DNA of 64,000 nucleotides from Trileptium ribeirensis (lineage: Eukaryota > Nematoda > Enoplea > Enoplida > Thoracostomopsidae). The notes beneath the pieces were generated by a model, which searched no databases, was not told the DNA's origin, and saw nothing but the letters and a program-made list of their open reading frames with translations. Where the stretch lies: NCBI GenBank assembly GCA_030248225.1, contig JASANE010021256.1, positions 1 through 64,000 of the forward strand, given 5' to 3'. A program made the position numbers and the translations under genes. Within the stretch, counting starts at the first letter, position 1. Every line of letters begins with the position of its first letter. Positions 40,801 to 50,159 of this stretch are shown one piece after another.

Positions 40801-41237
40801 GTTCAATGTTTAATTATTTACTTTTTACGCTGCTTTCATAACAATCCTGAGAAATTAATATACGTTGCTTCAAATAAAAACTAATAGCTTTCCATTGCTA
40901 ATATATCTGGAAATGATTGTTTTGCTCAGCAAACGTTCCCACTGGTTCCATTTGCTGTTTTCAAAGCGTAGCGCTTTACTGCGGCAGGTTTCACAGGCTA
41001 TTCTTAAAATCAACTTGCCGTACTATTTATTTTCCACATAATTTTTCGGTTTTAAAATTTCGATAACATACTGTTATTATACATATATCTGTGATCTGTT
41101 TACAAGAAGCATACAAGCATACATTTGTGCTCACCACATGGTGTAACAAAAAGTGTTCGATCCGAACGTTACCAATGTTTACACAGCATTTAGAATGGTA
41201 GCTGTATATTAATTGATCCAAATCGTCTTTCCAAAAG
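37861..41237. other. Intergenic, no gene recognised
   Basis: This is AT-rich sequence with short open frames only. A G-run lies at about 38221-38237. The segment 39520-39560 (ataagtttactcgcgcattaat) resembles the right flank of both MITE-B copies, suggesting a third, decayed relative ends there. The tail near 39000-39050 (acgaaattctgctcgctgcg) recalls the GCTCGCT-type repeat tails. Confidence 0.45.
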
Positions 41238-41645
41238 TGTAGGATTTTGTAACAGTTATGTTAGTCTAACCATGAAATTCGGTTGGTTAGCTTTCCGTGT
41301 TTTATTTATAGCACATTGGCCAAATTTATTGTTAATTGCTCTGCCCACTCTATTTATTGCAGTTAATTACTTTCTATCCGCTTTAAATTATTAAGACTAG
41401 AATATTAGTGTAGAGTTTCAAAAACCTTTGACAACCTATCGCAAAAGTTAAAATGTCCCGTAATGTAATATGCACTACACGATTGTTCAAACGTGGCCGC
41501 ATGGTCTAACGCGCTGTCTCTATATACTAGCCCAGAATGTCTGTCCTCAACTCTCGCCGGTAACACGCTTTTTTATATTTGGAGTCGTTTCTTTGTTCCA
41601 AGCAAATAAATGATGCTCCTAACATATAAAATTATTATGAACTAA
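41238..41645. repeat. SINE-like repeat R3 with tRNA-Ser/Leu-like head, copy 2
   Basis: The copy shares with 18730-19135 the words ctttaaattattaagactag, ttttatatttggagtcgttt and aagcaaataaatgatgctcc. The tRNA-like segment has an A-box-like tggccgcatggtctaacgcg (41494-41513) and a weak B-box-like gtcctcaactc (41543-41553). A-box sequence and spacing fit class II (Ser/Leu) tRNAs. No tRNA cloverleaf can be closed. Confidence 0.6.
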
Positions 41646-43478
41646 CAGCGCTGATAAGAATGCATCCTTATTATTGAAATTAATTGAACGGCATATATTG
41701 ATTCATTAAAGCTGTTTTGTTTTTATCTCCTAACTAGGCATACGCAGAAACACATTTGTTTATGTGTATAATAAGGTTCGTATGTTTTACATTATTTACC
41801 GGATGACTTTTAGGTAACTGTATTTTGTAAAGGCCGTCAAACATTTTGTTTGGGGGCGTGATACTAAACATTGACAGTCAGTATTCCGAAACTCCTCCAA
41901 TACCTGGGGTCATCCATGCCCACGAGGTTCGTGGGAGCACCCCAGTCGTGGTCAGTCATATTGGAAGTCCAGGTTTTTCGGAAATTGTGGTAAGCATAAA
42001 TGCAGACAGAAGTCGCATATAACGGTGTGCTAGCGGTATAAAAACCGATTTTTTGTAATTTGATGGAAATGCTAAGTTCACCGCTGTCGAAGGTAAAAAT
42101 TTCGTAGTCTCCCGGGTTCAGCGTTGGTATGTCAGGACGCACAGAGCCAGGTCGGCTTGGAAACCCCGATAAATATATCTAAATGTACATCAGGTAATCT
42201 TTCAAGTAAATCCTTAGTATAAATGCATTACCACCAAATGTTTGAGATATTGGCAAACTAAATTAATTTGTAACTTATTATATGGTACGGGCAATGTAAA
42301 ATATCTTGTCGTGCCAGTTGCCATATCGTATGTTATTGTTTTATTGTAATTCTTGTACATGATGGATGTTGTGGATATACGTTTTTGGTAATCCAATGAT
42401 TGCCTAGATACACATGTAATTTATCCTACAGTGATGGTGTAGTATAAGATCCGGGAGCGAACCGGTTGTGAATTGCAAGCAGCTAGAAGTGGGAACAACC
42501 ACAGCCCGAAGTAGCTTTTCATTTTCGGCAACATAATGCTGCGTCGTCGAAGTTGCTGTCGCTGTTGATGTCGCTAAATAGATTAAAAGTTGATGCGGTT
42601 GATTGATTTAGGCAGGCATGGTAGTCGTCAAATGAGCCGTCTGTTAGTTCTTTAAATTATCAAACATTTCTACACATTTGAACTTTTGCATTAATGTGGT
42701 TTATACATGGAAATAGCTGTAAAGAGCACAATATAGATATATATTGCAAAACATTGACGTATATATGTCATAATTGTGAAGTCCTGTCATTAGGTCAGGT
42801 AAGGAAATGTGATTTTGCGTAGGAGTACCGTAATCAAAGAATTCAAATACACATCGTTTTGCTTCAACTCTTTGACTTACCGCAATGCATCTTTGAGAAC
42901 ATACCTATATACATGTTTCTGAATCCGAGTGATTTACTGTTCGCTCCAAGCTAAATATTTACCTATGTCGTGAAATATTAGTGTAAGATTATGTATTATT
43001 TTGCTTGTACAATCCTACCATTAGCAGATAGGATGACGACCGTAAGGCAACTCGTAGCTCAACGTTATTAATCAGATCGTCAGATGTGAATAATTAAGAC
43101 GAAGAATTTTTAAGAGAATTAAAATTTTAAGGACTACAAAAAAGTGATCGGATAGACAGTTCTTATTAATATTAGTTTCATGAATTTAAAAAAATTACGT
43201 TTTACAAAATGTCCTATATAGTTTCCTATTTCTATAAGATAGATGAGTGCATGAAGTAGTTCGCATGTTGTCAGCGTGTGCTTATTAATTTCCCTTTATG
43301 AAATTGCAATAATTTATAATTATTGGTTTTATAGAATGTTAATGGTTATGCGAGGACATTGGTTGCCTACGTCATTTATTCGGCAACAAACGGCTGACAG
43401 CACCGGTTCAGCATTCCCACCTTTTTCTCTTTGTATTGTGATCATCTAATTTAATACAATATGTAGGTACTGTTATAT
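41646..43478. other. Intergenic, no gene recognised
   Basis: A 92-codon antisense frame at 41864-42142 has normal-looking amino-acid composition, but I recognise no family. The rest is AT-rich sequence without repeats that I can see. Confidence 0.4.
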
Positions 43479-43728
43479 ATGCAACATTCACCGATAGATC
43501 CGTGCGGGCATTGCACTTTATGACAGGTATAATTCTAACCCATGTTACGCAGTTTTTCTTCCAATAGTCATAACCACGATATTCGGCGACAATGGTCCAT
43601 TATTACAGTTTCACGTTCCCGTACTAACTGTGAAACAATGGTTATGAGCCATTGCCACAAACTGCGTAACAATGGTTAGAACTATATCGGTCACAATGCC
43701 TCCACACATTTTTCGGTGAATGTTGCAT
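43479..43728. mobile_element. Foldback element, 250 bp, long imperfect inverted repeat
   Basis: The outer ends atgcaacattcaccga (43479-43494) and tcggtgaatgttgcat (43713-43728) are perfect inverses. Further in, ggcattgcac pairs with the region around acaatgcc, and ctaacccatgttacgcagtt (43535-43554) pairs with aactgcgtaacaatggttag (43659-43678), so nearly the whole unit can form one hairpin with a loop near 43600. This is the structure of a MITE. The superfamily is unclear because no target duplication stands out. Confidence 0.8.
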
Positions 43729-44380
43729 GCTGCGTATTATTAAGACACAATAGAAGTCTTGTTGAGATGCCGTCAATACCGGGAAGGAAGTTGCATCCCA
43801 GAGTCGGGGATGGCTAGCCCCTGTTGCAGCAAACGATAAGTGATTTCTTAAACAAATTACGTCATGAATTATGACTTAATAGATGTTTTAGAATCCATTA
43901 TGTGTACGAAGTTGTCAAAGATGTGGAGCTATGCATTTACTAAGATTTCTCTAAGACCGCTTAAAGTCCTATGATAGCAGTTATATGCCGGCAATACTTC
44001 AGCGACAATGACACGGTCATCTTTGTCATATATCAAAACGAAGAACTCTTTATTCTTCTTTCTAAAACTGTGTAAATTTATAAATCACAAATCTAAAGAA
44101 AATGTATTTGAAGAGTGATTTTTCTTGCCTTATTTAATGCATGCCACGCAAATATAGTTGCGTTTTATCGTATTTAGCAACGTTCGATTGACCTACATAC
44201 ATCCATTTTGGAAAAGTCTCGGAATTTGTCTATTTTTGGTGCAAAAAGTTACCGAATTTTGCCCCGACACTCACCTGCAGCATTAATAACAGACAATGTG
44301 GTGTTAAAATCAGGGGCGCACCATCCTAGCTCAGAGTGGGGCACAGCTGTCGGAGTCCCACAAAATTTTCCACCCAGGGG
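43729..44380. other. Intergenic, no feature recognised
   Basis: No open frame with a recognisable domain and no repeat structure was noticed. Confidence 0.4.
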
Positions 44381-44700
44381 CAAATAACTAGTAGGGTGTA
44401 TAGAACATAGATGTTCATAAGTAGGTCTTTAATGTCCGACGCGTTCAGGCTACATTAAATCCCGACAACCTCCTGTGTCAAAACACCACGAAAATTTTAG
44501 TAAAAATTAGCAAAAATTGTACCCAAAATACACAAAATTTTCCATGCAGTGGCAAATAACTGGCAGGGTGTATAGAATATAGATGTTCATAAGTATGTCT
44601 TTAATGTCCGGCGCGTTCAGGCTACATTAAATCCCGACAACCTCCTGTGTCAAAACACCCCGGAAATTTTGGTAAAAATTAGCAAAAAATTGTAGAAAGT
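44381..44700. repeat. Two-copy tandem duplication, 172-bp unit
   Basis: The segment starting caaataactagtagggtgta at 44381 recurs from 44553 (caaataactggcagggtgta). Both include atgttcataagta.gtcttt, gcgttcaggctacattaaat and cccgacaacctcctgtgtca. The copies differ by roughly one base in 15. The repeats end in gcaaaaattg words like those of the GGTGCCCC repeats, so they may belong to the same family. Confidence 0.9.
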
Positions 44701-45125
44701 TTTAGTACGGGAAAATTGGGCTAAATTGTTAGGATACAGGAGTCTAACCGTGTGAAAACGAAGGATCTATCCCAGTTCAGACCCATCATGTATTTTGAAA
44801 CGTGCTTCGCCTGATCTGTGGTAGTTAGATGCATTACAAGTATACCTATATACACTATATATGTACTTGTATATTTTTATCGCTCCAATTTAGTCTAATT
44901 CGCTATAATGCTACTCGCGTTATGCCCTGAAGTGCAAACGAGAATACAACGACAGTTTTACAACAACCATGCAGTGGAAGTGATATGGCTAGTATCTGCT
45001 CGTATTCTCAGCATAACATGTGTTCTACTCTGCAGATCTGAGCAATTTTATGTAGAATTTTTAGAAACATATGTACTTCTTGGCTTACTTCATATAATGT
45101 ATAAGGCTCCAGTTTCGGCTCTTTT

Positions 45126-45203
45126 TGAGCCACATGCAACATCGCACAATTTGAGCCACATGCAACATCGCACAATTTGAGCCACATGCAACATCGCACA
45201 ATT
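45126..45203. repeat. Perfect triplet repeat, 26-bp unit
   Basis: Three identical head-to-tail copies of a 26-base unit containing gagccacatgcaacatcgca are followed by a partial fourth (ttgagca). Perfect identity implies a recent slippage or exchange event. Confidence 0.95.
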
Positions 45204-45678
45204 TGAGCAAAACCTCACGTGGATCAGAATAAGCCAGGCTTAGCAAATTCAGCTCAATGAATTTTAGAGTGTATGCCTATTTTTTATATAGTAATGATTT
45301 TATTTCTCAAGTGCATCTATATTTTGCACTGATATATACTGAAGGAAAATTTTTCCCGCAACGCAGGCGACGTGTTATACATATATATGTAAAGTTTTTC
45401 GTTGTATTGTACGTATCATAAATCTGTGGGACTGCATGCTTTCATAAGTAAATGTAAATGCTTGTAGTTTCGCGAGTGCAACAATATACAGGACGCAGTG
45501 GTTTCATTGTAGTTTTCTAAGATTTATAAAATTGATGGCAAACCAGAATTCTTATGTTTAAGCAAAATATCGTTACTTCAGGTTAACACTCTGGATGTCC
45601 ACCTAGATATTGTGCAGTATACGCTCCAAGTCCATGCAAAAGTATTGATCAGCATAAGTAAACTCTTCACATGACATA

Positions 45679-46260
45679 TTGTTTAAAACAAACAAAGAAG
45701 CTGGTTTCAGTTTAGGGCTGCAAAAGAGTAATGTAAGAGTGTTTGGGAAAACTGGCGCTGATCTAGCAGTTGAGCTTCAGGAAATCGAATACCGTAAACC
45801 AAATATATATTGTTATTTTAATGTAAAGGAATGCAATGACAAGTCAGCTCATGCGCGAAAAGATTATGACACGGGGTTTATTGACAGTTTTTTAGAGGCT
45901 GTACGACAAAATGCGATGGATTTTACTGTTGAGATGATTGCTCGTCTGGGTCGCCACAAGCCGGGAACAAACCGCCCACTTAAAGTTGTATTTGGAGGTT
46001 GGCAAGAAAAGCAACGCCTGCTGGCTAATGCTAAGTATTTGAAGGGTTCGACATTAGCGCATATTTCAATAAAACCGGATCTAACCCCGTACCAACAGCA
46101 AGCGGAAAGGAAATTTGTAAAAGAAATGCGCACGTTTCGGCAAAAGGGTAAGGAAGCTTCTATGCGTCGAGGTAGAGTAATTGTTCACAGACATGCTGCA
46201 GGAAATGCCAATGAGGAAGTATCTGCTGACGATTTACAAGCCACCCCTTTAGAACAATAG
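45679..46260 (+). pseudogene. Retrotransposon ORF1-like nucleic-acid-binding protein (5' partial)
   Basis: The 193-codon frame has the L1/CR1 ORF1 C-terminal pattern: RLGRHKPGTNRPLKVVFGG, then L-L-A-N-A-K-Y-L-K-G-S, and I-K-P-D-L-T-P-Y-Q-Q-Q-A-E-R-K-F-V-K-E-M. Such proteins coat element RNA. The usual N-terminal coiled-coil part is missing upstream of 45679, so this is a 5'-truncated or diverged copy. The frame itself is uninterrupted up to TAG at 46258-46260. Confidence 0.75.
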
Positions 46261-46360
46261 ACGCTGTAACTACGACTTCTTTCGTTTAAGCCGCAAAAAA
46301 CTTGTTATATCTAACAATACGGCCGAAACTATTTTTCGAGAATTTAGAGGACCTAATAAT

Positions 46361-47108
46361 ATGACTAGTAAAAGCTGTAGCTTCAGGCCAAGTAATAGTG
46401 GAAAATATTATAGCATGAAATGTGTTTTATTAAATGCAGGAAGCATAGTGAACAAAATTATGTTGTTTAAGGATTGGGTGCATGAAAATAACTTAGACTT
46501 GGTAGCTATTTGCAAGTCATGGGTTCGCCCTGGCGTTACTAATGCTGAACTTGCTTTACGAGGATTTACTATGTTCCGGGCTGATCGCAGAGCTTCAGCG
46601 GGTGGAGGTGTTTTAATCTATATAGCTGAGTGGCTAAATCCGTTGGCTGCTGATATAACAACGTTGGGCTGCGAAGATATGGTTGCTGCTCATGTATCCT
46701 TGTGGGCTGATAGACTCTTAGTGGTATGTGCTTATAGATCGTTCAAATTCGTTCGAATTGGACTCTTGTCTCTATATAATTATCGAAACTATCGGGCACA
46801 ACGATTCAACACATATATTGCTTCTAGGAGACCTGCGGGAGATCGATTGGGTGGAGAATGCTTGGAGTTCCAAATACGATCCTTTGATGGACGCTTTTCA
46901 TGAGGTTGCCCTAGTCCAGCATGTAAAGCAACCTACTAGACACTTTGCAATATTGGGCTTGGTGATGACGAATGAGGATTTTATGATTAGCGACGTTGTG
47001 GTTAAAGGACTTTCTACTAGCGACCATTATACGGTTCACTTTGCCTTACGTCTCACCGTTGAGTATATACAGGCCTGTATACAATTTTTGACGTGGAAAC
47101 TGGAGTAA
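46361..47108 (+). pseudogene. Retrotransposon endonuclease (EEP fold), frameshifted
   Basis: The first frame (to about 46740) reads VLLNAGSIVNKIMLFKDWV, then D-L-V-A-I-C-K-S-W-V and R-A-S-A-G-G-G-V-L-I-Y, the start of the endonuclease. A second frame (about 46800-47108) continues with L-L-L-G-D-L, then VQHVKQPTRHFAILGLVMTN and S-T-S-D-H-Y-T-V-H-F. The catalytic S-D-H is kept, but the GDFN box has become GDLR, and the first acidic site (usually T-E-T-W) reads C-K-S-W. Together with the frameshift these changes mark it as inactive. Confidence 0.8.
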
Positions 47109-47136
47109 ATTGCGAAAAAGGTTGTAGCACCATGCG

Positions 47137-47415
47137 TTAACCCTCTCATGCCCACCAGGCCCAAATGGACCCAACGCACATTGTGACTCGTTGTGTTTAC
47201 TGAGTTTGTCGTATATCGTACGTTTGAACGTGCGTTGTTATTCGCTCGCATTGTGAAGTTGAGGTTCCTTAAGGAACCGAGCAACAGCTCTCCGATAGCT
47301 CAGTGGTTTGCGTACACAAATTTCACCAGTGCGTTTCGGGTTCGATCCCTGGCGCAGGCTTGATTTTGTCAAACATTGCACGATACACAAATTAATTCGG
47401 GCATGAAAGGGTTAA
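47137..47415. mobile_element. TTAA-flanked MITE with internal tRNA-like promoter
   Basis: The element is bounded by TTAA on both sides (47137-47140, 47412-47415). Its 13-bp terminal repeats ccctctcatgccc and gggcatgaaaggg have one mismatch, the target and CCCT end of piggyBac transposons. It interrupts the CR1-like element between endonuclease and polymerase. Inside are the palindrome ggttccttaaggaacc (47263-47278), a near-consensus A box tagctcagtgg (47296-47306) and a consensus B box ggttcgatccc (47339-47349) 43 bases apart, as in a tRNA gene. The acceptor stem does not pair, so it is tRNA-derived or tRNA-like, not a tRNA gene. A second copy lies at 35610-35857. Confidence 0.85.
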
Positions 47416-47419
47416 TGAT

Positions 47420-48600
47420 GTATGTTTTTACTGGGAAACAATTCGCCATGCTATAGATGTTTCAGTGCCGATATACAACCCACCCAAGCGCCGCAAACAG
47501 CCACGGTTTACAAATGCTGCTAAAACAGCTCTGAATGTCCAAGCCAATGCTTACCGTGTTTATTCCAGAACTCGCACAGCTCGATCGTTACAGATATATA
47601 AGTTGCGGTATGCTGACGTGGCTTTTGAGAGTTACAAAGCCATTTGCGTATATGAGCAAAAAATCGCATCAAAAATGACCCAAAATCTTTTTGGTCATAC
47701 ATTAACAATAAACAACGTACTTGCGTTCGCCTGGGGCTTTTGTCATTACCTAATGGTACACTGGCAGTTACAGATGAGGAAATTGCAAATACACTAAACG
47801 AATTCTTCGCGTCCGTCTTTGTTAACGATATGTCTGTTAACTTGCCCCGTTTTCCGGCTAGAACTAGCGCGATACTTAGTAGTGTACAATTTACACAAAT
47901 AAATGTAAGTGAAGCACTATTAAAACGTAAATCGTCTGCTGCTGCAGGGCCAGATGGTATACCTAATATCCTTCTTCGTGAGTGCGTAGAAGTGTCAACG
48001 CCGGTCCTGACAAACTTGTTTACTTTGTCAATGGCAGAAGGTCGCGTTCCTGATGAGTGGCTAACTGCATTCGTAACTCCAATATTGAAAAAGTCAGGCT
48101 CAAACATGAAAGAAAGTTATCGGCCAATAAGTTTTACATCGTGTGTGTGTAAAGTAATGGAGAGAATAGTTGGAAAGCAACTGATGGAGTTTGCTAAGAA
48201 AAATAAATTGCTGTACCTTACTCAATTCGGTTTCATTGGGAGTAGATCATGTGAGCTGCAACTAGTCGATTACATTGATGCTGTGACACTCTCGATGATG
48301 GCGACTATGCGTATGCTATATACGTTGATCTTCGTAAGGAATTTGATAGAGTGCCGCATAATCACCTGCTTTGGAAGCTTACTTACTACGGCATAAAAGT
48401 GCCGCTACTCCATTGGCTAGGAGCATTCTTATCAAACAGGACATAGGCGGTTGAGTACTGTGTTATCAAAGTGCTCTGTTAAGTCTGGCGTACCACAGGG
48501 CACAGTGTTGGGACCCATACTTTTCCTGTTTTATATTTACGAATTAGACGAGTTTGTATCACACGAGAAAACTGTCTTGTACGTAATCTAGTGAAGGTAA
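47420..48600 (+). pseudogene. Reverse transcriptase of the CR1/L2-like element, broken
   Basis: After the insertion the linker reads IYNPPKRRKQPRFTNAAK. From 47740 the polymerase frame shows S-S-A-A-A-G-P-D-G-I-P, VPDEWLTAFVTPILKKSG, S-Y-R-P-I-S-F-T-S-C and L-T-Q-F-G-F. In another frame the A motif appears as V-D-L-R-K-E-F-D-R-V-P-H, then S-G-V-P-Q-G-T-V-L-G-P-I-L-F at 48483-48530. Near 48575 the expected L-Y-x-D-D is LY followed by stop codons. At least two frameshifts and several stops make it a pseudogene. Confidence 0.85.
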
Positions 48601-48610
48601 CCGAACTTAC

Positions 48611-49004
48611 TTAACCCTTTGCCGCACCAAGTTGTTTTTAAACAACCAATAGATGATTGGCTGTAACATTTTGTTTTCAGGATTTTCGTCCAATCAGAAT
48701 CGATCAACGTGTAGACCTATGTATGACAATCATTTGTAGCGCGCATTTAAAAAAAACATAGCTAGGTGTAAGGAAGCGGTTTGCTAGAGAAAGACTAAGC
48801 GGTAGGTTAGTGTAGTAAGGCTCCTTTTAGCTTTTTTCGTGTAATTTTTGACCAACTAATTTTGGCATATATATTTTTTGTGTAAAGTATTTGTTGAATT
48901 AATAATACTTATGCGTCGCTCCAGCTATTTTGACAAAAGGCAGACCAGTAATAGTCATATATATTTGGTTGTTTAAAAACAACTTGGTGCATCTCCGGTA
49001 TTAA
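48611..49004. repeat. TTAA-bounded inverted-repeat unit (possible piggyBac MITE)
   Basis: TTAA occurs at 48611-48614 and 49001-49004. The 24 bases at 48624-48647 (starting gcaccaagttg) and at 48967-48990 (ending caacttggtgc) are perfect inverses, and each arm itself contains the near-palindrome gttgtt..ttaaacaac. Between the arms and the TTAA the two ends are no longer alike. No coding sequence is visible. Confidence 0.7.
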
Positions 49005-49469
49005 AACGTGCTGGTACAAATGCTAATTGCTATGTTCGCAATGTTCAAAACCCTAAGACTTTTTGCTTCATTTTGACGATTTGGGTTAGTGGAATATTCA
49101 ATACAGTGCCGTCGCTACCGTACCATGCAAAAGGGCGAGCGACACTTTTGCTGAGGCGATCCAGCAGTACCCTAAAACAAAAACAGTTTGCTTCTATGGC
49201 AGTGGTGATAATTTGTGCAGAGGACGGACTCTTTGTCCCCCACTTGGCGACGACGCTGATCCAATAACCAGTACATGCATTCAGATAAAACTGATTCTCC
49301 ACGTGTTCTCATATCATTTATAGGTGTCATTTTTTCTGAATAATTTATGTGAAGTAAAACTATTTCAGAGTATTTAAAATGAACAATTGTACACAGAAAA
49401 TTCAAAAATTTGAAAATGTAAGAAAAGAACAGTTGAGTTCACCCGCTCGTCGCTGGAGGTGCTGACACG

Positions 49470-50032
49470 AAGGACTACGTTCAGGTTCCTCGCACGCTTA
49501 TGCCTTCGAGCTATAATGATGGATGGGTGGAGTCGATTTTTTCGACATGTGTGCGCCATTTTACCCCGTCGCAACTCGAACATATAAACCTTATATGCAT
49601 TTATTTTTTATTTTGGTCTGTCAGTCGCCGTCGCCAACGGGTGGATTCTTTATCGACGTCACTGCAATCAGTTGAAAATTCCTGGTCGGGAGCGCCACAA
49701 CTTGATCCAGTTTCAGTCTCTGGTCTCCGATGGGCTTCTTACTGTCAAAAAACTAGCGCCTAAGCGCGGTAGGCCTAGTAGCAGCCCACGTGAAAGCTAT
49801 CCTACAACGTCAAAAGGCCGGAAAGCTAGTGTTCCACTTCCTCAGGCAGCTAAGCGGTTTGATAACGTTGATCATATGCCAATTTTTGCCGATAAACAAG
49901 GGAAATGTAGACTTTGTGCCAGGGTGAAAGAAAGATCAAGTGGCTATACATTTACAACAATGTCGAAAATGCGGTGTTTACTTGTGTTTTACAAGGAAAC
50001 GTAACTGTTTCCTTGATATTCACGTTAAATAA
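49470..50032 (+). pseudogene. PiggyBac transposase, C-terminal half, frameshifted
   Basis: Around 49505-49540, Y-N-D and, one base out of frame, M-G-G-V-D-F-F-D give the invariant motif carrying the third catalytic Asp. Next (49570-49760) come F-Y-F-G-L-S-V-A-V-A-N-G-W-I-L-Y-R-R, and L-I-Q-F-Q-S-L-V-S-D-G-L-L. From 49740 the frame runs through KRGRPSSSP to PIFADKQGKCRLCARVKERS, then C-x-x-C and a final N-C-F-L-D-I-H-V-K stop at 50030-50032: the zinc-binding C-terminal domain. At least three frameshifts occur. The first two catalytic Asp regions were not found. Confidence 0.85.
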
Positions 50033-50159
50033 CGTTATACAGTCAAACATTTGAAAAATCAACATTACCGTTACCATTACAAATAACATTACCGTTGTAA
50101 CGCAAAGTTGTTTCAGAACAACTAATTGGTGTCAATATATGGCAGATGGTAGCATTTAA

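Larger units (their letters stand above)
45679..48610 (+). mobile_element. CR1/L2-like non-LTR retrotransposon, decayed and interrupted
   Basis: In order: an ORF1-type RNA-binding protein (45679-46260), an apurinic-type endonuclease broken by a frameshift (46361-47108), an inserted TTAA element (47137-47415), and a reverse transcriptase with linker (47420-48600). Element order and protein motifs fit the CR1/L2/Jockey group. The element is cut at 48611 by the piggyBac-type transposon, just where the Y-x-D-D box of the polymerase is expected. The 3' end was not found beyond it. Confidence 0.85.
48611..50159 (+). mobile_element. PiggyBac-like transposon, degenerate
   Basis: The left end is TTAA followed by ccctttgccgcaccaag. 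The proposed right end is TTAA at 50156-50159, with a subterminal caccaa..gttgtt..aacaac arrangement (50108-50135) that mirrors the left end imperfectly. The C-terminal half of a piggyBac transposase lies between them. A 24-bp perfect inverted repeat within 48611-49004 suggests that a short MITE of the same family sits inside or next to the left end. The ends are less certain than the transposase. Confidence 0.65.

Noticed and set aside
41864..42142. Antisense 92-codon frame in the intergenic region
   Set aside because: Good composition but no recognisable domain or splice context.
47287..47360. A tRNA gene
   Set aside because: A and B boxes are present at the right spacing, but the acceptor stem does not pair and the anticodon arm is unclear. 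The segment also lies inside a repeated mobile element.
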